Shown here one piece after another: positions 47,175 through 56,913 of a stretch of 64,000 nt of DNA. This stretch comes from Chondrus crispus (taxonomy: Eukaryota > Rhodophyta > Florideophyceae > Gigartinales > Gigartinaceae), in contig NW_005178982.1 in the NCBI RefSeq assembly GCF_000350225.1, forward strand, positions 62,001 to 126,000. Direction: 5' to 3'. Numbering within the stretch: the stretch's first letter is position 1; every line of letters starts with the position of its first letter. The notes under the pieces were generated by a model. That model ran no database searches and was not told the origin of the DNA. It saw only the letters and a program-made list of their open reading frames with translations. Both the position numbers and the translations under genes were made by a program.

Positions 47175-48932
47175 TCAATCTGTATGGCCGGTCCTCGAAA
47201 TGACGTGGGAGCCAATTGTCGGAAGTAGGCATGAAAAGAGGACTGTAGTTATGAAGTGCTTTCCGTTGGGGCCGTTTGTGAAGTGATATTCTACTTTTCG
47301 TCGCAGGACTCTACCAATTTCAAGAACTTCGGCAGTTACCATGTCTGAGGTCGCATCGTACAAACGCCCAGGTGTTGGTGAGCACACAGAGCGTGAATAT
47401 GATTCCGAAACGCGTATTTGCGCCTCCTGTCTATGAACTTCATCGGGATTGATTTCCGTATCTGCTGAAATTATTTTCCGGGAAGCATCAGCGTGCATAC
47501 GAGTAATACGCTTCTCAATATCGTCGTCCTCTCCGACGAGAATATCGGTTAAATGAATTATCATAGCGCAGGCCAAATTGAAGAGCACAGCACGATTGTT
47601 TCTGGCATGGGAATGACTGAGGATGTTCTCGACCTGAGACTTCGACAGTCCTGTGCAACCAGCCAACTCCTCTAAACCCAACCCATCTAACCTTTCTTTG
47701 CAAAGGGAGTACATGGCTTGTTTCTCAGCGTGAAAAAGACCCGGATACGGAACAAGCCAATCGTGAAGAGGGAGTGCTTCGTTCTTATCACACTCAGTAT
47801 ATGTAGTCGTCATCCTGTCCCGGTCCTTCTTAGATTTCCTCCAAGACTCCAACCAAAGCTCGCTAAACATCTTATAGGACGGTTGATCACCAGCAAGAAC
47901 GACATAGCGAGGGCTTCCAGGCTTTCCGGGCTTCAGTTGTTCAACAATAAGATTGAGAAATCTCCTCACCGATAATATGTCCGCAGCGGAGTCTCTGCTA
48001 ATCTCTACATAAATCACATGCTGATCAAACGTGGGTTCAGCAGCACCTCCATGTGGTTTGAAGCACGACAATAGCAGAGTCCTGAAGTTGATAGGTGGAC
48101 TGCTGCATTTATATCCAAACTGTTCTCTGGTATTTGTGTTGTACTCGGATTTTTTCTGTTCGTGTCCGCCCACAAGGGCGTTTCTAAAGAGGGCAGTAAT
48201 TCCAAATACGACATCATTGAACCGGTCTAGAATTATTTGTGTTTCGGGCGTGGAGAAAGAATCCCCAAAAGCCTCCCTGTCACCCAACAACAATTGTGGT
48301 CGCCAAGAGGTTTGTCCCTCAGTTTTGCGCCTTTTCGCATCTGGAAGAAAGAGTTCCTCATATTCCGGCTTCCGCTTTTGTGTTACTGCTTGCAGTAAGG
48401 AACCATTAACTTTAGGCATAGCCTTCTGGTCTGCCTTTACGGCATGGAGAGGCTTTATATCCCAATTGTCAAACTGCAGCGTTGGAAGGGCGTAAGGGTC
48501 CAATCTGCTATATTCCCAAGGACCTTTTCTCTCCCTGTCGGCTATGAGTTTCTGTCGGTATCTCTCGGTGACATTATATGATAGGAACATCCCCATCGCG
48601 TTCAGAACACTGAGGTAAGAAGGACTGACCTCACATATCCCTGAAATTGACGTACTGACCGTCAGCGGCCCAGAAACTCCATTCGTTCTGGACAGCACCA
48701 TTTGTTCTATTACTTTCTGCACCCTAACACATAAAACTAGGTCATATCTTGAGTATTCAGAGTTCTCATTTAAAGCCTCCTCAATAGAAGGATGCGGCAG
48801 TGCTTCCAAGTCATTAGACACTGGAAATTTGTCTACCAAACGACCTCCGGTAGTGTTCGCGAAAAGTTTCCATGAGTTTATCTTCTTCTGCGATGCCATC
48901 ATTAGCACAGTGTCAGTCCATAGAGCCCTGGG
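47175..48932 (-). CDS. DUF6589-like region of the long minus frame, cut by a gypsy insertion
   Basis: This is open from the left end of the chromovirus LTR (48932) to TGA at 47177-47175, 585 codons of non-LTR sequence. Its C-terminal half has the stretch YVVLAGDQPSYKMF, then WLVPYPGLFHAEKQAMYSL and NNRAVLFNLACAMIIHLTD. These resemble DUF6589 proteins of fungi and cnidarians as I remember them: a G-D-Q motif followed by W-L-x-P-x-P-G-x-F-H. The apparent ATG near 48965 is LTR sequence, so the true N-terminus is to the right of the insertion (63630-64000). The stop is immediately followed by ATG in frame (TGAATG). Confidence 0.62.
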   Translation of the reverse strand, partial: PRALWTDTVLMMASQKKINSWKLFANTTGGRLVDKFPVSNDLEALPHPSIEEALNENSEYSRYDLVLCVRVQKVIEQMVLSRTNGVSGPLTVSTSISGICEVSPSYLSVLNAMGMFLSYNVTERYRQKLIADRERKGPWEYSRLDPYALPTLQFDNWDIKPLHAVKADQKAMPKVNGSLLQAVTQKRKPEYEELFLPDAKRRKTEGQTSWRPQLLLGDREAFGDSFSTPETQIILDRFNDVVFGITALFRNALVGGHEQKKSEYNTNTREQFGYKCSSPPINFRTLLLSCFKPHGGAAEPTFDQHVIYVEISRDSAADILSVRRFLNLIVEQLKPGKPGSPRYVVLAGDQPSYKMFSELWLESWRKSKKDRDRMTTTYTECDKNEALPLHDWLVPYPGLFHAEKQAMYSLCKERLDGLGLEELAGCTGLSKSQVENILSHSHARNNRAVLFNLACAMIIHLTDILVGEDDDIEKRITRMHADASRKIISADTEINPDEVHRQEAQIRVSESYSRSVCSPTPGRLYDATSDMVTAEVLEIGRVLRRKVEYHFTNGPNGKHFITTVLFSCLLPTIGSHVISRTGHTD

Positions 48933-49571
48933 TGTAGCATAACCGCCGGCTACTGTACTATACATTAGATTTAGAATTAGATCTAACGCTGTAAGGTACG
49001 GACCTTACAGCGTGCGCGCGCGCCTACCTTACAGCGCGCGCGCACTAACACGTGTACCCCACGTGTAGCACACGTGTGCTGTCAGCCCCGACGGCTGACA
49101 GCGTTACAGTGCGGGCCGACCCGCACTGTCTACAGTAAGCCGACTACAGTACAGTCCGTACTGTACTGTAGACGGTTAATTAACTTGTACAATAAATATA
49201 GGGAGCGACTGCCGGCGGAGGGGGGGAGGACAGGCAACCCTCCACCGACGGTCGACCACCCAGCTTACTCTACTCACACCGCCGTTCCGCGAGTAGTTAC
49301 CACCGAGCGGGTAGTGGACGCGCGTGACACCGCGGCGAGCTGCGATCCGCCTCCGCCCGTCAGTACCGGATCGTCAACCGGTACTGCTCCGGGGCGTCGA
49401 GGCGTCGATCCACTCGCCTACGCGCGCGTCCCCGCCGACCACGCTCTACCACCCGCTACCGGCCCGCTTCCGGTGGCGTTGGTTGGTTCAAGACCCTCGG
49501 TACGCCGATCCGGGGTCTTCCGCCGAACATCGCGAACACCCCTCTGCCGTGTGTGGGGTGTTTATGCGACA
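48933..49571 (+). repeat. 5' LTR of the chromovirus, with hairpin set
   Basis: The LTR starts TGTAGCATAA and ends TTATGCGACA, an imperfect terminal inversion. Hairpins follow one another: 48987-48997/49002-49012 (11 bp), 49078-49087/49093-49102 (10 bp), 49106-49115/49120-49129 (10 bp) and 49144-49155/49160-49171 (12 bp), with CACGTG palindromes between the first and second. AATAAATATA at 49191-49200, just after the last hairpin, is the likely TATA element or poly(A) signal. The same order is found in the LTR of the nested element at 2002. Confidence 0.93.
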
Positions 49572-49572
49572 C

Positions 49573-49590
49573 TGGTCTCCCGACCTAGAA
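49573..49590 (+). promoter_or_regulatory. Primer-binding site of the chromovirus
   Basis: TGGTCTCCCGACCTAGAA begins one base after the LTR and is identical to the site of the nested element (7623-7640, minus strand). It should pair with the 3' end of a host tRNA ending in GGTCGGGAGACCA. Confidence 0.78.
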
Positions 49591-49648
49591 GACCTTCAAG
49601 ATCACGCCGAGAAGGTTGTCCTTTACCTCCGCGTCCGTACGCGTTGAG

Positions 49649-52210
49649 ATGAGCGCCGAGTACCCGACCTCGATCCGATCCGAGCCGGCGGATGTGCGAG
49701 AGGCCGCGCTACGCGTCCAAGTGGGCGACGGCGACGCAGGTCCTCGGGACCGCGAACCGTCGCCCGACCTCTCCGAAGGACGCGCTCGCGCGATGTACGA
49801 TCGCATCGCCGAGTACATCGAGGATGTCCGGACATCTCTCCGTATCGACGTCTCCGACAGCGTCTACGCCCGCTGTATGGAAGAGTTGCGCTCCCTCCGC
49901 GAAGGAAGGTTCGAGCGCGTAACTCAGTCCTTGGAGAACCTGCGCGCACTCGTCGACCAGCTACACGCCCGTGTGGCGCTGGTCGAGGACGCGCGCATTG
50001 ATTCCCCCGCCGTAGAGGTTGTGGGTCAACCCGCGAGTGCAAACTCCGGGGTTCGACGAGACCCGCAACCCTTCCCATCTGCGGAACAGATGGGAGCGTT
50101 CGCGCACATGGCGGCGGAACTTAACTCAACGCGCCGCCGTGCCCGTGAGATGAAACAGACCTCGGCCGAGAGGCCGCCCGGAGCCCCCTCGAGTGGGCCC
50201 GGTGCCACTGTTCCTCCGGGCCCGTCCGGATCGCAAGAGTGGCCCCCGGCTGGTGCCGTCACCAGCCGGAGGGTGGAGGACATCAAGCCGACGGCAGACG
50301 CGAACTTCGCGTCCGAGACTCAAGCCCTGCCGCATGTCCCCGGAAGCATGCGGCAGTCACGACGGGTACCGACCAAACTCGACCAGGGCCGTGGAGAAGT
50401 CGCCCGCGGATCAGGAGAACCGATTCTCCCCTTCGATCCTCGCTGGGGCGGCTACCAGCCGGCGGATCTTACCGCGCATCCCGGCCCCGTCGACATCCGA
50501 ACGCTGCCCGTCACGCCGTTCGGAACGTTGGGTCCCGCCGAACCTGGGGTCGAGCCCGTCCACACCATGATACAGGAGTTCAGCGCCGTCGCGAACTACC
50601 GGATGTATCGGTTGGACAACACCTCGAGGCTCGTTACCTCGGGTGACGCGGGACGGATCGCCAAGTACGTCCAACGCTGCCGTGGGCTCCGCCCCACGAT
50701 GAAGAGCTTCGACGGTACTGATGCGATTCAGTTGCTCCCGTTCCTGAAGGATATCCGGATAACCTTCAATGCCCAGCACCTGACCGAAGGTGTGGCAGTC
50801 CGTGTCTTCGCTCACTTCCTCGAGCGAGACGCGGAGCGGTTGTATACGAGTTATACCATGCGCGGCCTCCGCGCCGGCCAGCTCCACGACGATACGAGCT
50901 GGCCTGGTCTCGTCAACCAATTTATCAAACGCTACCTAACCGACGACGTGTTAGGGGAAGCGTTTGATGCTGTCGCGTCGGCGCGACAGCTTCCTCACGA
51001 AACCGAGAACACGTTCGCGGACCGGCTGGAATCCGCCGCGTTCCGATGCACGGCCGTGTTCTCAGAACAAGCCCTCGCGCACTACTTCGTGCGCGGGTTG
51101 TCCACTGCGACCCGGGCCGCAGTGGCAGAGACGATGCAAAGGTTGCCCGGACAACAGAAGACCGAACTCTCAACGATTCGCCGTATCGCAACGGCTGAGG
51201 GAACAACCTACCGCGCCCGCCGTGGATTGCCGCTGCCGGATCCGAAGCCGGCAGCGAAGGGAGTCCGAACTCCGAGGTCGCACGGAACAAGTTCGCCGGC
51301 GACCGCCCTCCACATTGGAGAAGATGAGTGGCAGGCCGACCCTGTCCTCATTACGCAAGGCTTCGACCGCGCAGGAGGCCGACCTCCAACGACAGCTTCC
51401 ACGGGATCGACCGGAAGCTACGCGACTGCGTTCGCGCGCACGCCAGAAGCCACGGGTGGTCCGAACCACAACAGGGCAGAGCTGGATATCTCCCGTCAAG
51501 AAGGGGATCGCGTGCCGCCCTACGTGCCTCGACTTACCGACGAAGAGGCACGCCACGCGGCGACGTTCGCGTCGACCGATGGCAGCGCGTACGTTTGTTG
51601 GCTGTGCCGGACGTATGGCCACGCCATGTACGCGTGCCCGTTCCTGTCGCCTGAACAACGTCAGTTCACGGCGTACAGGAACTACCGCTATCAGATGGAG
51701 ACGCGCCCCGGGATGCGCAATCTCCTTCAGCAGTCTACGCGGGAAGACCGAGGCCCGCAGCGAGGAGACCCGAACCGATCGGGTGGGGGCGTCCGTTTCG
51801 CCCCTCGCGAAGGCGGGTATCGACACCCGGGAACCGATCAAAGGGATCGGCGGGACCCTCGTCGGATGGATACGCGGTATCCCCGTCGAGATGGAAGAGG
51901 CGACCGGGGCCGTACCCAGTTGCCCCAAGGGGTACAGAACGCCATCATGTACCTCCAAGATTGGGTTGGGGATCCGAACCCCCAGCCCACGGAAGGAGGC
52001 GGAGGAGAGCCGGTTCTCGCCGCCCCTCAAATATTGCAACGGCCGGACGTTGCAATTCAAGGTGGCGAAGCATCCAATTACTTCGTAGAGGATGCCCAGC
52101 CAGGGTGGAGGAACGACGCGCACCACCACGGTCAGGGACCCGTTGACGCGCTAGCTAACGATAGCAGGGCGGGTAGCTCCGACAGCTCGGGTAGTTCGAA
52201 AAACCCGTAA
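49649..52210 (+). CDS. gag: Gag of the chromovirus
   Basis: From ATG 49649 (MSAEYPTSIRS) the protein has 853 residues; the frame is open a little further 5' without an ATG. The N-terminal third has a helical stretch (YDRIAEYIEDVRTSLRID) and then Pro/Ala/Arg-rich spacer. The central region (about 330-530) contains the capsid-like domain: SFDGTDAIQLLPFLKDIRI, LVNQFIKRYL and NTFADRLESAAF. A CCHC zinc knuckle is at about 650 (CWLCRTYGHAMYAC). The last 190 residues are Arg/Gly-rich. It packages element RNA into particles. It ends at TAA 52208-52210, 16 bases inside the pol frame. Confidence 0.9.
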   Translation: MSAEYPTSIRSEPADVREAALRVQVGDGDAGPRDREPSPDLSEGRARAMYDRIAEYIEDVRTSLRIDVSDSVYARCMEELRSLREGRFERVTQSLENLRALVDQLHARVALVEDARIDSPAVEVVGQPASANSGVRRDPQPFPSAEQMGAFAHMAAELNSTRRRAREMKQTSAERPPGAPSSGPGATVPPGPSGSQEWPPAGAVTSRRVEDIKPTADANFASETQALPHVPGSMRQSRRVPTKLDQGRGEVARGSGEPILPFDPRWGGYQPADLTAHPGPVDIRTLPVTPFGTLGPAEPGVEPVHTMIQEFSAVANYRMYRLDNTSRLVTSGDAGRIAKYVQRCRGLRPTMKSFDGTDAIQLLPFLKDIRITFNAQHLTEGVAVRVFAHFLERDAERLYTSYTMRGLRAGQLHDDTSWPGLVNQFIKRYLTDDVLGEAFDAVASARQLPHETENTFADRLESAAFRCTAVFSEQALAHYFVRGLSTATRAAVAETMQRLPGQQKTELSTIRRIATAEGTTYRARRGLPLPDPKPAAKGVRTPRSHGTSSPATALHIGEDEWQADPVLITQGFDRAGGRPPTTASTGSTGSYATAFARTPEATGGPNHNRAELDISRQEGDRVPPYVPRLTDEEARHAATFASTDGSAYVCWLCRTYGHAMYACPFLSPEQRQFTAYRNYRYQMETRPGMRNLLQQSTREDRGPQRGDPNRSGGGVRFAPREGGYRHPGTDQRDRRDPRRMDTRYPRRDGRGDRGRTQLPQGVQNAIMYLQDWVGDPNPQPTEGGGGEPVLAAPQILQRPDVAIQGGEASNYFVEDAQPGWRNDAHHHGQGPVDALANDSRAGSSDSSGSSKNP

Positions 52211-55200
52211 AGACGGTTACGTTCGCGCGGTCGCGTGAGCCGTCTTGTCACACCAACCTAGACCCGTTACGATTCAACCCCGGCGGAGGAAGGGAATGTT
52301 TGCCGATAATATTCCCCTCGACTCCGCACGAGCGCACCGAGACTTCCGTAAGTCAGGTGCGGGAGGACAAGGGCGCCGAGGCCACCGAGAGCCCGGCACG
52401 CCTAGAGGAAGAAGGCACCGTGGCCACCGTGAGCCACATGCCAAATAAGGAGCGCATCGAACGCGCAGGCGGCCCGACCCACGTGTGTCCGGGGCCGCCA
52501 GAAGAAATCAAGTCGCGTACGGACGCGACTTGCCGCGAGGACGTCACCGACCGACGGAAGCCCCGCGACCGAGGCAGAAGACGACGGAAGAGAAGCCGGA
52601 ACCGACGCCGGCGGCCCAAACGGAACGACCTGGCCGAGCCGTCGTCACCGAAGGTAGTCGACGGTGTCATCTGCTTGATGACATCGAAGATATACAACGT
52701 CCTCGGCTCGATCGCAACCGAGGGGAACGCGTTCAAGCCTCATACCATTGCAGTCGATACCTGCTCGGGGTATAACTTGGTGAGGAAGGCCGACCTTCCT
52801 CCCGATTGGACGCGCTACGTCGTACGTGACGCACGCCTGCCACGGTTGGCAGGCGCGAACAGTAACCCGCTCAAGCTGACTGCGGTTGTGCAGCTGGTCG
52901 TCCGACTGCGGAACACGACGTTCCGCATTCCGTTCGTGGTCGCCGACCAGCTCGCGGTGCCCGTCCTCCTGGGCACGGCGTTTATCGATGCGCACGTTCG
53001 AAGTATCGACATCGATGCGCAGAGGCTCGAGCTCCGACAAGGTGGCTCCGTCGCCATTGTCGATGGGAAGGGGGAGCCGTCTCCCCCAACCCGGCGCCAC
53101 GGTCGCCAGTCAAGTCGGGCCGACGTACGCGAAGAAGCCCCACAGCCGATCCGTGTCGCCCGATTGGTCACGATCCCCGCGATGTCGCAAGCTCGGATAC
53201 GCGTCACTACCGCGGGGAGCGGCCTCGTTTTCTTGGAACCCAAGCCGTCGCTCCAACGTCGACACGGAGTGAGGCTCACGAACGGTGTAGCTGAGGTCTT
53301 ACCGAACCAGACCTTCGACGTGATCGTGGCGAATTTCTCGCACCACGCGAGGCGGCTCCCGAAGCGCACCGTAGTCGGTTACGCGAAGCGCAATCCGCTG
53401 GCGATCCTGACGCCCGAGCGCCGAGTCGGGGCGGAGATCGCACACGCGCTGCATCTCACCGACTTGGACATGCAAGCCGGGAGAGGGGGAGCTGGCCGAC
53501 CAAGCTCCCCGGAAAATAAGACCGCCGAGGGAAGTCACGTCGGCCCCGGCGATCAGCCGGCGGGGTGCCCATCATCGACGGAAGGCACCGCGCGAGTCAC
53601 AAATAAGGACCCCGAAAATTCGCCGGAAAATTGGGAAAAAGAAATGGACTTGTCATACATCGACGATGACAAGCTCCGCGCACAGGTACTGGACATGCTC
53701 CGTAAGCATTCGAGCCTGTGGAGCGGTGCGCTCGGTACGATACGAGCAACGGCGCACCGCATACCACTCGAGGCGGGGACGAAACCGATTCGTTCTATGC
53801 CCTACCGAAAGGGGCCCGCCATGCGTGAGATGGTCGCTAAAGAGGTCAACAAGATGTTGAACGCCGGAGTTATCGAACCCGCGAGCACCGAGTGGGCTTC
53901 GCCGGTGGTGCTCGTCCCGAAGAAAGACGGCTCTCTTCGGTTTTGCGTTGACTACCGACGTCTCAACGCAAAGACGGCAGCGGATTCGTATCCGCTGCCC
54001 CGGATGGACGACTGCATCGATTCGTTAGGGGATGCCGCCGTCTTCACTACGCTCGACTGCAATTCAGGCTACTGGCAAATCCCGGTCGCGCCGGAGGACC
54101 GGGATAAGACCACATTCACCACGCATATGGGTACGTTCCGCCATTTGCGTATGCCGTTCGGACTGAAAGGGGCGCCGGCCACCTTCCAACGTGCATTGGA
54201 CATCATCTTGTCCGGCGTAAGATGGCAGATATGTCTCGTATACCTCGACGACGTCATAGTATTTTCCCGAACGCACGAGGAGCACGCCGAACACCTCGAC
54301 ATTGTCTTGAGCTTGTTGAGGACCGCCGGTATATCCCTCAAGCTCAAGAAGTGCAGCTTCTTCCGTCCGAAGGTGCATTACCTGGGGCATGTGATATCCC
54401 CAGGTAAGCTCAGCGTATCCGAAACGGCGGCCGACGCCTTCAAGACGTTCACGTTCCCGAGGACGCTTACGCAGGTGCGCTCGTTCCTCGGGGCGTGCAA
54501 CGTCTACCGCCGTTTCGTCAAGGGGTTTGCCAAGATAGCTCGACCGCTAACCGATATGACTCGCAAGGACGCCGACCCCGACTTTGATAATCCGACGGAG
54601 GCCCAGCTTCAAGCGTTCGAGAACCTCAAGGCAAGGATGATCGCTCCGCCGATACTTGCGCTTCCGCGGTACGGTCGGCCGTACATGATCGATACCGATG
54701 CAAGTGCGTATCAACTCGGGTGTACGCTGCTGCAAGAACACGACGAAGCCAACGACTGGCGTCCCGTTGGATATTGGTCGTATTCGTTAAACGACAGCGA
54801 ACGCAACTACAGCGCTACGGAACGCGAGTGCTTCGCTGTAGTGTGGGCCGTCCGCACACTACGCCCGTACGTCGAGGGCACGAAGTTCACCGTCCGAACG
54901 GATCACGACGCGCTGAGGTGGCTCATGTCTCTGACCGAGAGCTCCGGAAGACTCACCCGGTGGCGGCTACGTCTGGCTGAATACGATTTCACCATTCAGT
55001 ACCGCCCCGGGCGCGTGCACCAGGTCCCCGACGCCCTGTCACGCCTCGTATCACCGAGGGTCGCCGACGACCCTCGCCCGTCTGTCGAGGTGGACGACGA
55101 CATCCCCACCTACGACACGTGCACGACCGTTCGTGATGTCTCCGATGAGCTCGCGGACCACGTATGCACCGCGAGCTGCGACCACGAGGCCGACCACGTC

Positions 55201-56913
55201 TTCGTGACCACAAGGAACCGAACGAAATCCCGAAGGAATTTGCGCGCCCGAGCGCGCGACGAGCCGAGGGGCGACGACGAAGCCCCTGCTCTAGAAGAAC
55301 CCCACGCTTTCTGGGCAGAGAACGAGGAGTTCGACGCCGTGGACCTCGATCTCGCCCAAGACTTCGAAGCCGATACGTCCGGTTCCCAGGTCGCCCCTCC
55401 GCAGGACGACCTGCCGGCCCCTCTTACGATAGAGGAGATCGCCGAAGAACAACGCGTGGATGACTTCTGCCAAACGGTATTGGCACGACAGTCAGAGTCC
55501 CGGGACTCCGCGTTCTTCGAGGACCACCAAGGGGTGCTCAAACGGAGACACCCCTTCGACCCTGATATCGTACAGGTGGTGGTCCCTCGGACTCTACGCG
55601 CCCGGTTGCTGCGGCTCTGCCATAACCCGGCCATCGCCGCGCATCCGGGGCAAAACCGCATGTACTACGCGCTCCGTCGCGAGTACTACTGGCCACACTT
55701 GGCCGCGGACGTCGCGTCGACCGTACGAGGTTGTCGAACCTGTGCGATGAACCGCGTCAAGCTTCGGAAACACCTAAACCGATTAAGGTTGTTTCCGGCG
55801 ACGCGGCCGTTGGAGAGCCTCGCGATCGATATACTGGGGCCGCTCCCAAAGACCAAGGCAGGGAAACGATTCCTCCTGGTAATCACCGACCGCTTTACGA
55901 AGTTAACGCAGGTCGTCGCACTGCGGACGGTAACCGCCTACACCGTCGCAGTGGCGTTTTGCGAAGCGTGGGTCTTTAAATACGGCGTCCCACGCTCGCT
56001 ACTGTCGGATAACGGACCGCAGTTCAACGCAAAGTTCTTCCAAAGCACATGCCGAGTGCTTGGAATTACGAACCTCTATACGTCAGCGTACCACCCTCAG
56101 ACGAACGGCCAGGTGGAACGCTATAACCGAACGATTGCGTCGATGCTCCGCAATTACGTGAACGAACATCAGGACGACTGGGACGTGTACGTGGGACCGT
56201 TAACGTACGCATATAACTCCCACGTACACCGATCCACACGAACGACCCCGTTTGAGCTCGTGCTCAGCCGGCCCCCGCCGGAGTTTTCTCTTCGACGAAC
56301 CGGCGGGGACGTTCCACCTGCGGATAGGGGAACGCAGCGCGCGGAGTTCCTCAAGAACCTGGACGCGACGATCCAGAAGGCCTACGGGAGCTTGCGGCGC
56401 ACGCAAGCCCGTTACAAACGCGACTTCGATAAGCGCGTTCGAACGGTTAACACACGTCTCGAGCCGGGTAACTTCGTCTACCTGAACCCCACCGACGGGG
56501 GCAAGACGTCGAACAAGCTCGCCTCTCCAGCCGTGGGGCCGTACGGCGTCCTCGCTAACGATCGTCGTACCATCACAATCGATCGTGATGGTGTCACCGA
56601 GCGGGTGTCCGCAGACCGCTGCGTGTACGCGCCCCCGCCGATGGACGCGCCACGGGTGAGCACGACGACCCCGCGTGACCTTGCCGACAAGGTCAGGGAG
56701 GGAACACAGTACGCCGTGGAGAAGCTACTCAAGCATCGAGAGATGGAAGACGGAACAACGGAGTTCCTCATCAAGTGGGCGGACTACGACCAACCCACTT
56801 GGACGGCACGCACCCACATCCCCGAAGAATTGGTGTCTCGATATGCGCTGCGTCTTCGAAGACGCACGGGGAGGGACCTCAACTCCGAAGTGAACGCGGA
56901 CGTTCACTCTTAA
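52195..56913 (+). CDS. pol: Pol of the chromovirus (protease-RT-RNase H-integrase-chromodomain)
   Basis: Pol is an uninterrupted frame of 1572 codons; the first ATG is 52438, but a -1 Gag-Pol fusion is likelier. The protease active loop reads VDTCSGYNLV (nt 52753 onward), with Cys where Gly is normal, and a later LLGTAFID. RT blocks follow: FCVDYRRLN, TTLDCNSGYWQI, MPFGLKGAPATFQ and the catalytic YLDD (54241-54252). RNase H has DTDAS (about 54688), ATERE and TDHDAL. Integrase has an HHCC head (HNPAIAAH, then CRTCAMN) and the D-D-E core in LAIDILGPLP, LLSDNGPQF and GQVERYNR. A chromodomain (about 56700-56870; FLIKWADYDQPTW) ends the protein and should direct insertion through histone marks. 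The order RT-RNase H-integrase is Ty3/gypsy. Confidence 0.95.
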   Translation, partial: FEKPVKTVTFARSREPSCHTNLDPLRFNPGGGRECLPIIFPSTPHERTETSVSQVREDKGAEATESPARLEEEGTVATVSHMPNKERIERAGGPTHVCPGPPEEIKSRTDATCREDVTDRRKPRDRGRRRRKRSRNRRRRPKRNDLAEPSSPKVVDGVICLMTSKIYNVLGSIATEGNAFKPHTIAVDTCSGYNLVRKADLPPDWTRYVVRDARLPRLAGANSNPLKLTAVVQLVVRLRNTTFRIPFVVADQLAVPVLLGTAFIDAHVRSIDIDAQRLELRQGGSVAIVDGKGEPSPPTRRHGRQSSRADVREEAPQPIRVARLVTIPAMSQARIRVTTAGSGLVFLEPKPSLQRRHGVRLTNGVAEVLPNQTFDVIVANFSHHARRLPKRTVVGYAKRNPLAILTPERRVGAEIAHALHLTDLDMQAGRGGAGRPSSPENKTAEGSHVGPGDQPAGCPSSTEGTARVTNKDPENSPENWEKEMDLSYIDDDKLRAQVLDMLRKHSSLWSGALGTIRATAHRIPLEAGTKPIRSMPYRKGPAMREMVAKEVNKMLNAGVIEPASTEWASPVVLVPKKDGSLRFCVDYRRLNAKTAADSYPLPRMDDCIDSLGDAAVFTTLDCNSGYWQIPVAPEDRDKTTFTTHMGTFRHLRMPFGLKGAPATFQRALDIILSGVRWQICLVYLDDVIVFSRTHEEHAEHLDIVLSLLRTAGISLKLKKCSFFRPKVHYLGHVISPGKLSVSETAADAFKTFTFPRTLTQVRSFLGACNVYRRFVKGFAKIARPLTDMTRKDADPDFDNPTEAQLQAFENLKARMIAPPILALPRYGRPYMIDTDASAYQLGCTLLQEHDEANDWRPVGYWSYSLNDSERNYSATERECFAVVWAVRTLRPYVEGTKFTVRTDHDALRWLMSLTESSGRLTRWRLRLAEYDFTIQYRPGRVHQVPDALSRLVSPRVADDPRPSVEVDDDIPTYDTCTTVRDVSDELADHVCTASCDHEADHVFVTTRNRTKSRRNLRARARDEPRGDDEAPALEEPHAFWAENEEFDAVDLDLAQDFEADTSGSQVAPPQDDLPAPLTIEEIAEEQRVDDFCQTVLARQSESRDSAFFEDHQGVLKRRHPFDPDIVQVVVPRTLRARLLRLCHNPAIAAHPGQNRMYYALRREYYWPHLAADVASTVRGCRTCAMNRVKLRKHLNRLRLFPATRPLESLAIDILGPLPKTKAGKRFLLVITDRFTKLTQVVALRTVTAYTVAVAFCEAWVFKYGVPRSLLSDNGPQFNAKFFQSTCRVLGITNLYTSAYHPQTNGQVERYNRTIASMLRNYVNEHQDDWDVYVGPLTYAYNSHVHRSTRTTPFELVLSRPPPEFSLRRTGGDVPPADRGTQRAEFLKNLDATIQKAYGSLRRTQARYKRDFDKRVRTVNTRLEPGNFVYLNPTDGGKTSNKLASPAVGPYGVLANDRRTITIDRDGVTERVSADRCVYAPPPMDAPRVSTTTPRDLADKVREGTQYAVEKLLKHREMEDGTTEFLIKWADYDQPTWTARTHIPEELVSRYALRLRRRTGRDLNSEVNADVHS
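52198..52246 (+). promoter_or_regulatory. Candidate -1 ribosomal frameshift signal at the gag/pol junction
   Basis: The pol frame opens at 52195, after TAG 52192-52194, and lies in the -1 phase to gag. In the 16-base overlap is the slippery-like heptamer G AAA AAC (52198-52204, split in gag codons). After a five-base spacer a stem forms: AAGACGG (52210-52216) pairs perfectly with CCGTCTT (52240-52246), with an inner ACG/CGT pairing. Heptamer, spacer and stem have the geometry of classical -1 sites. The first base is G rather than the A of the best-known A AAA AAC, so strength is uncertain. Confidence 0.55.
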
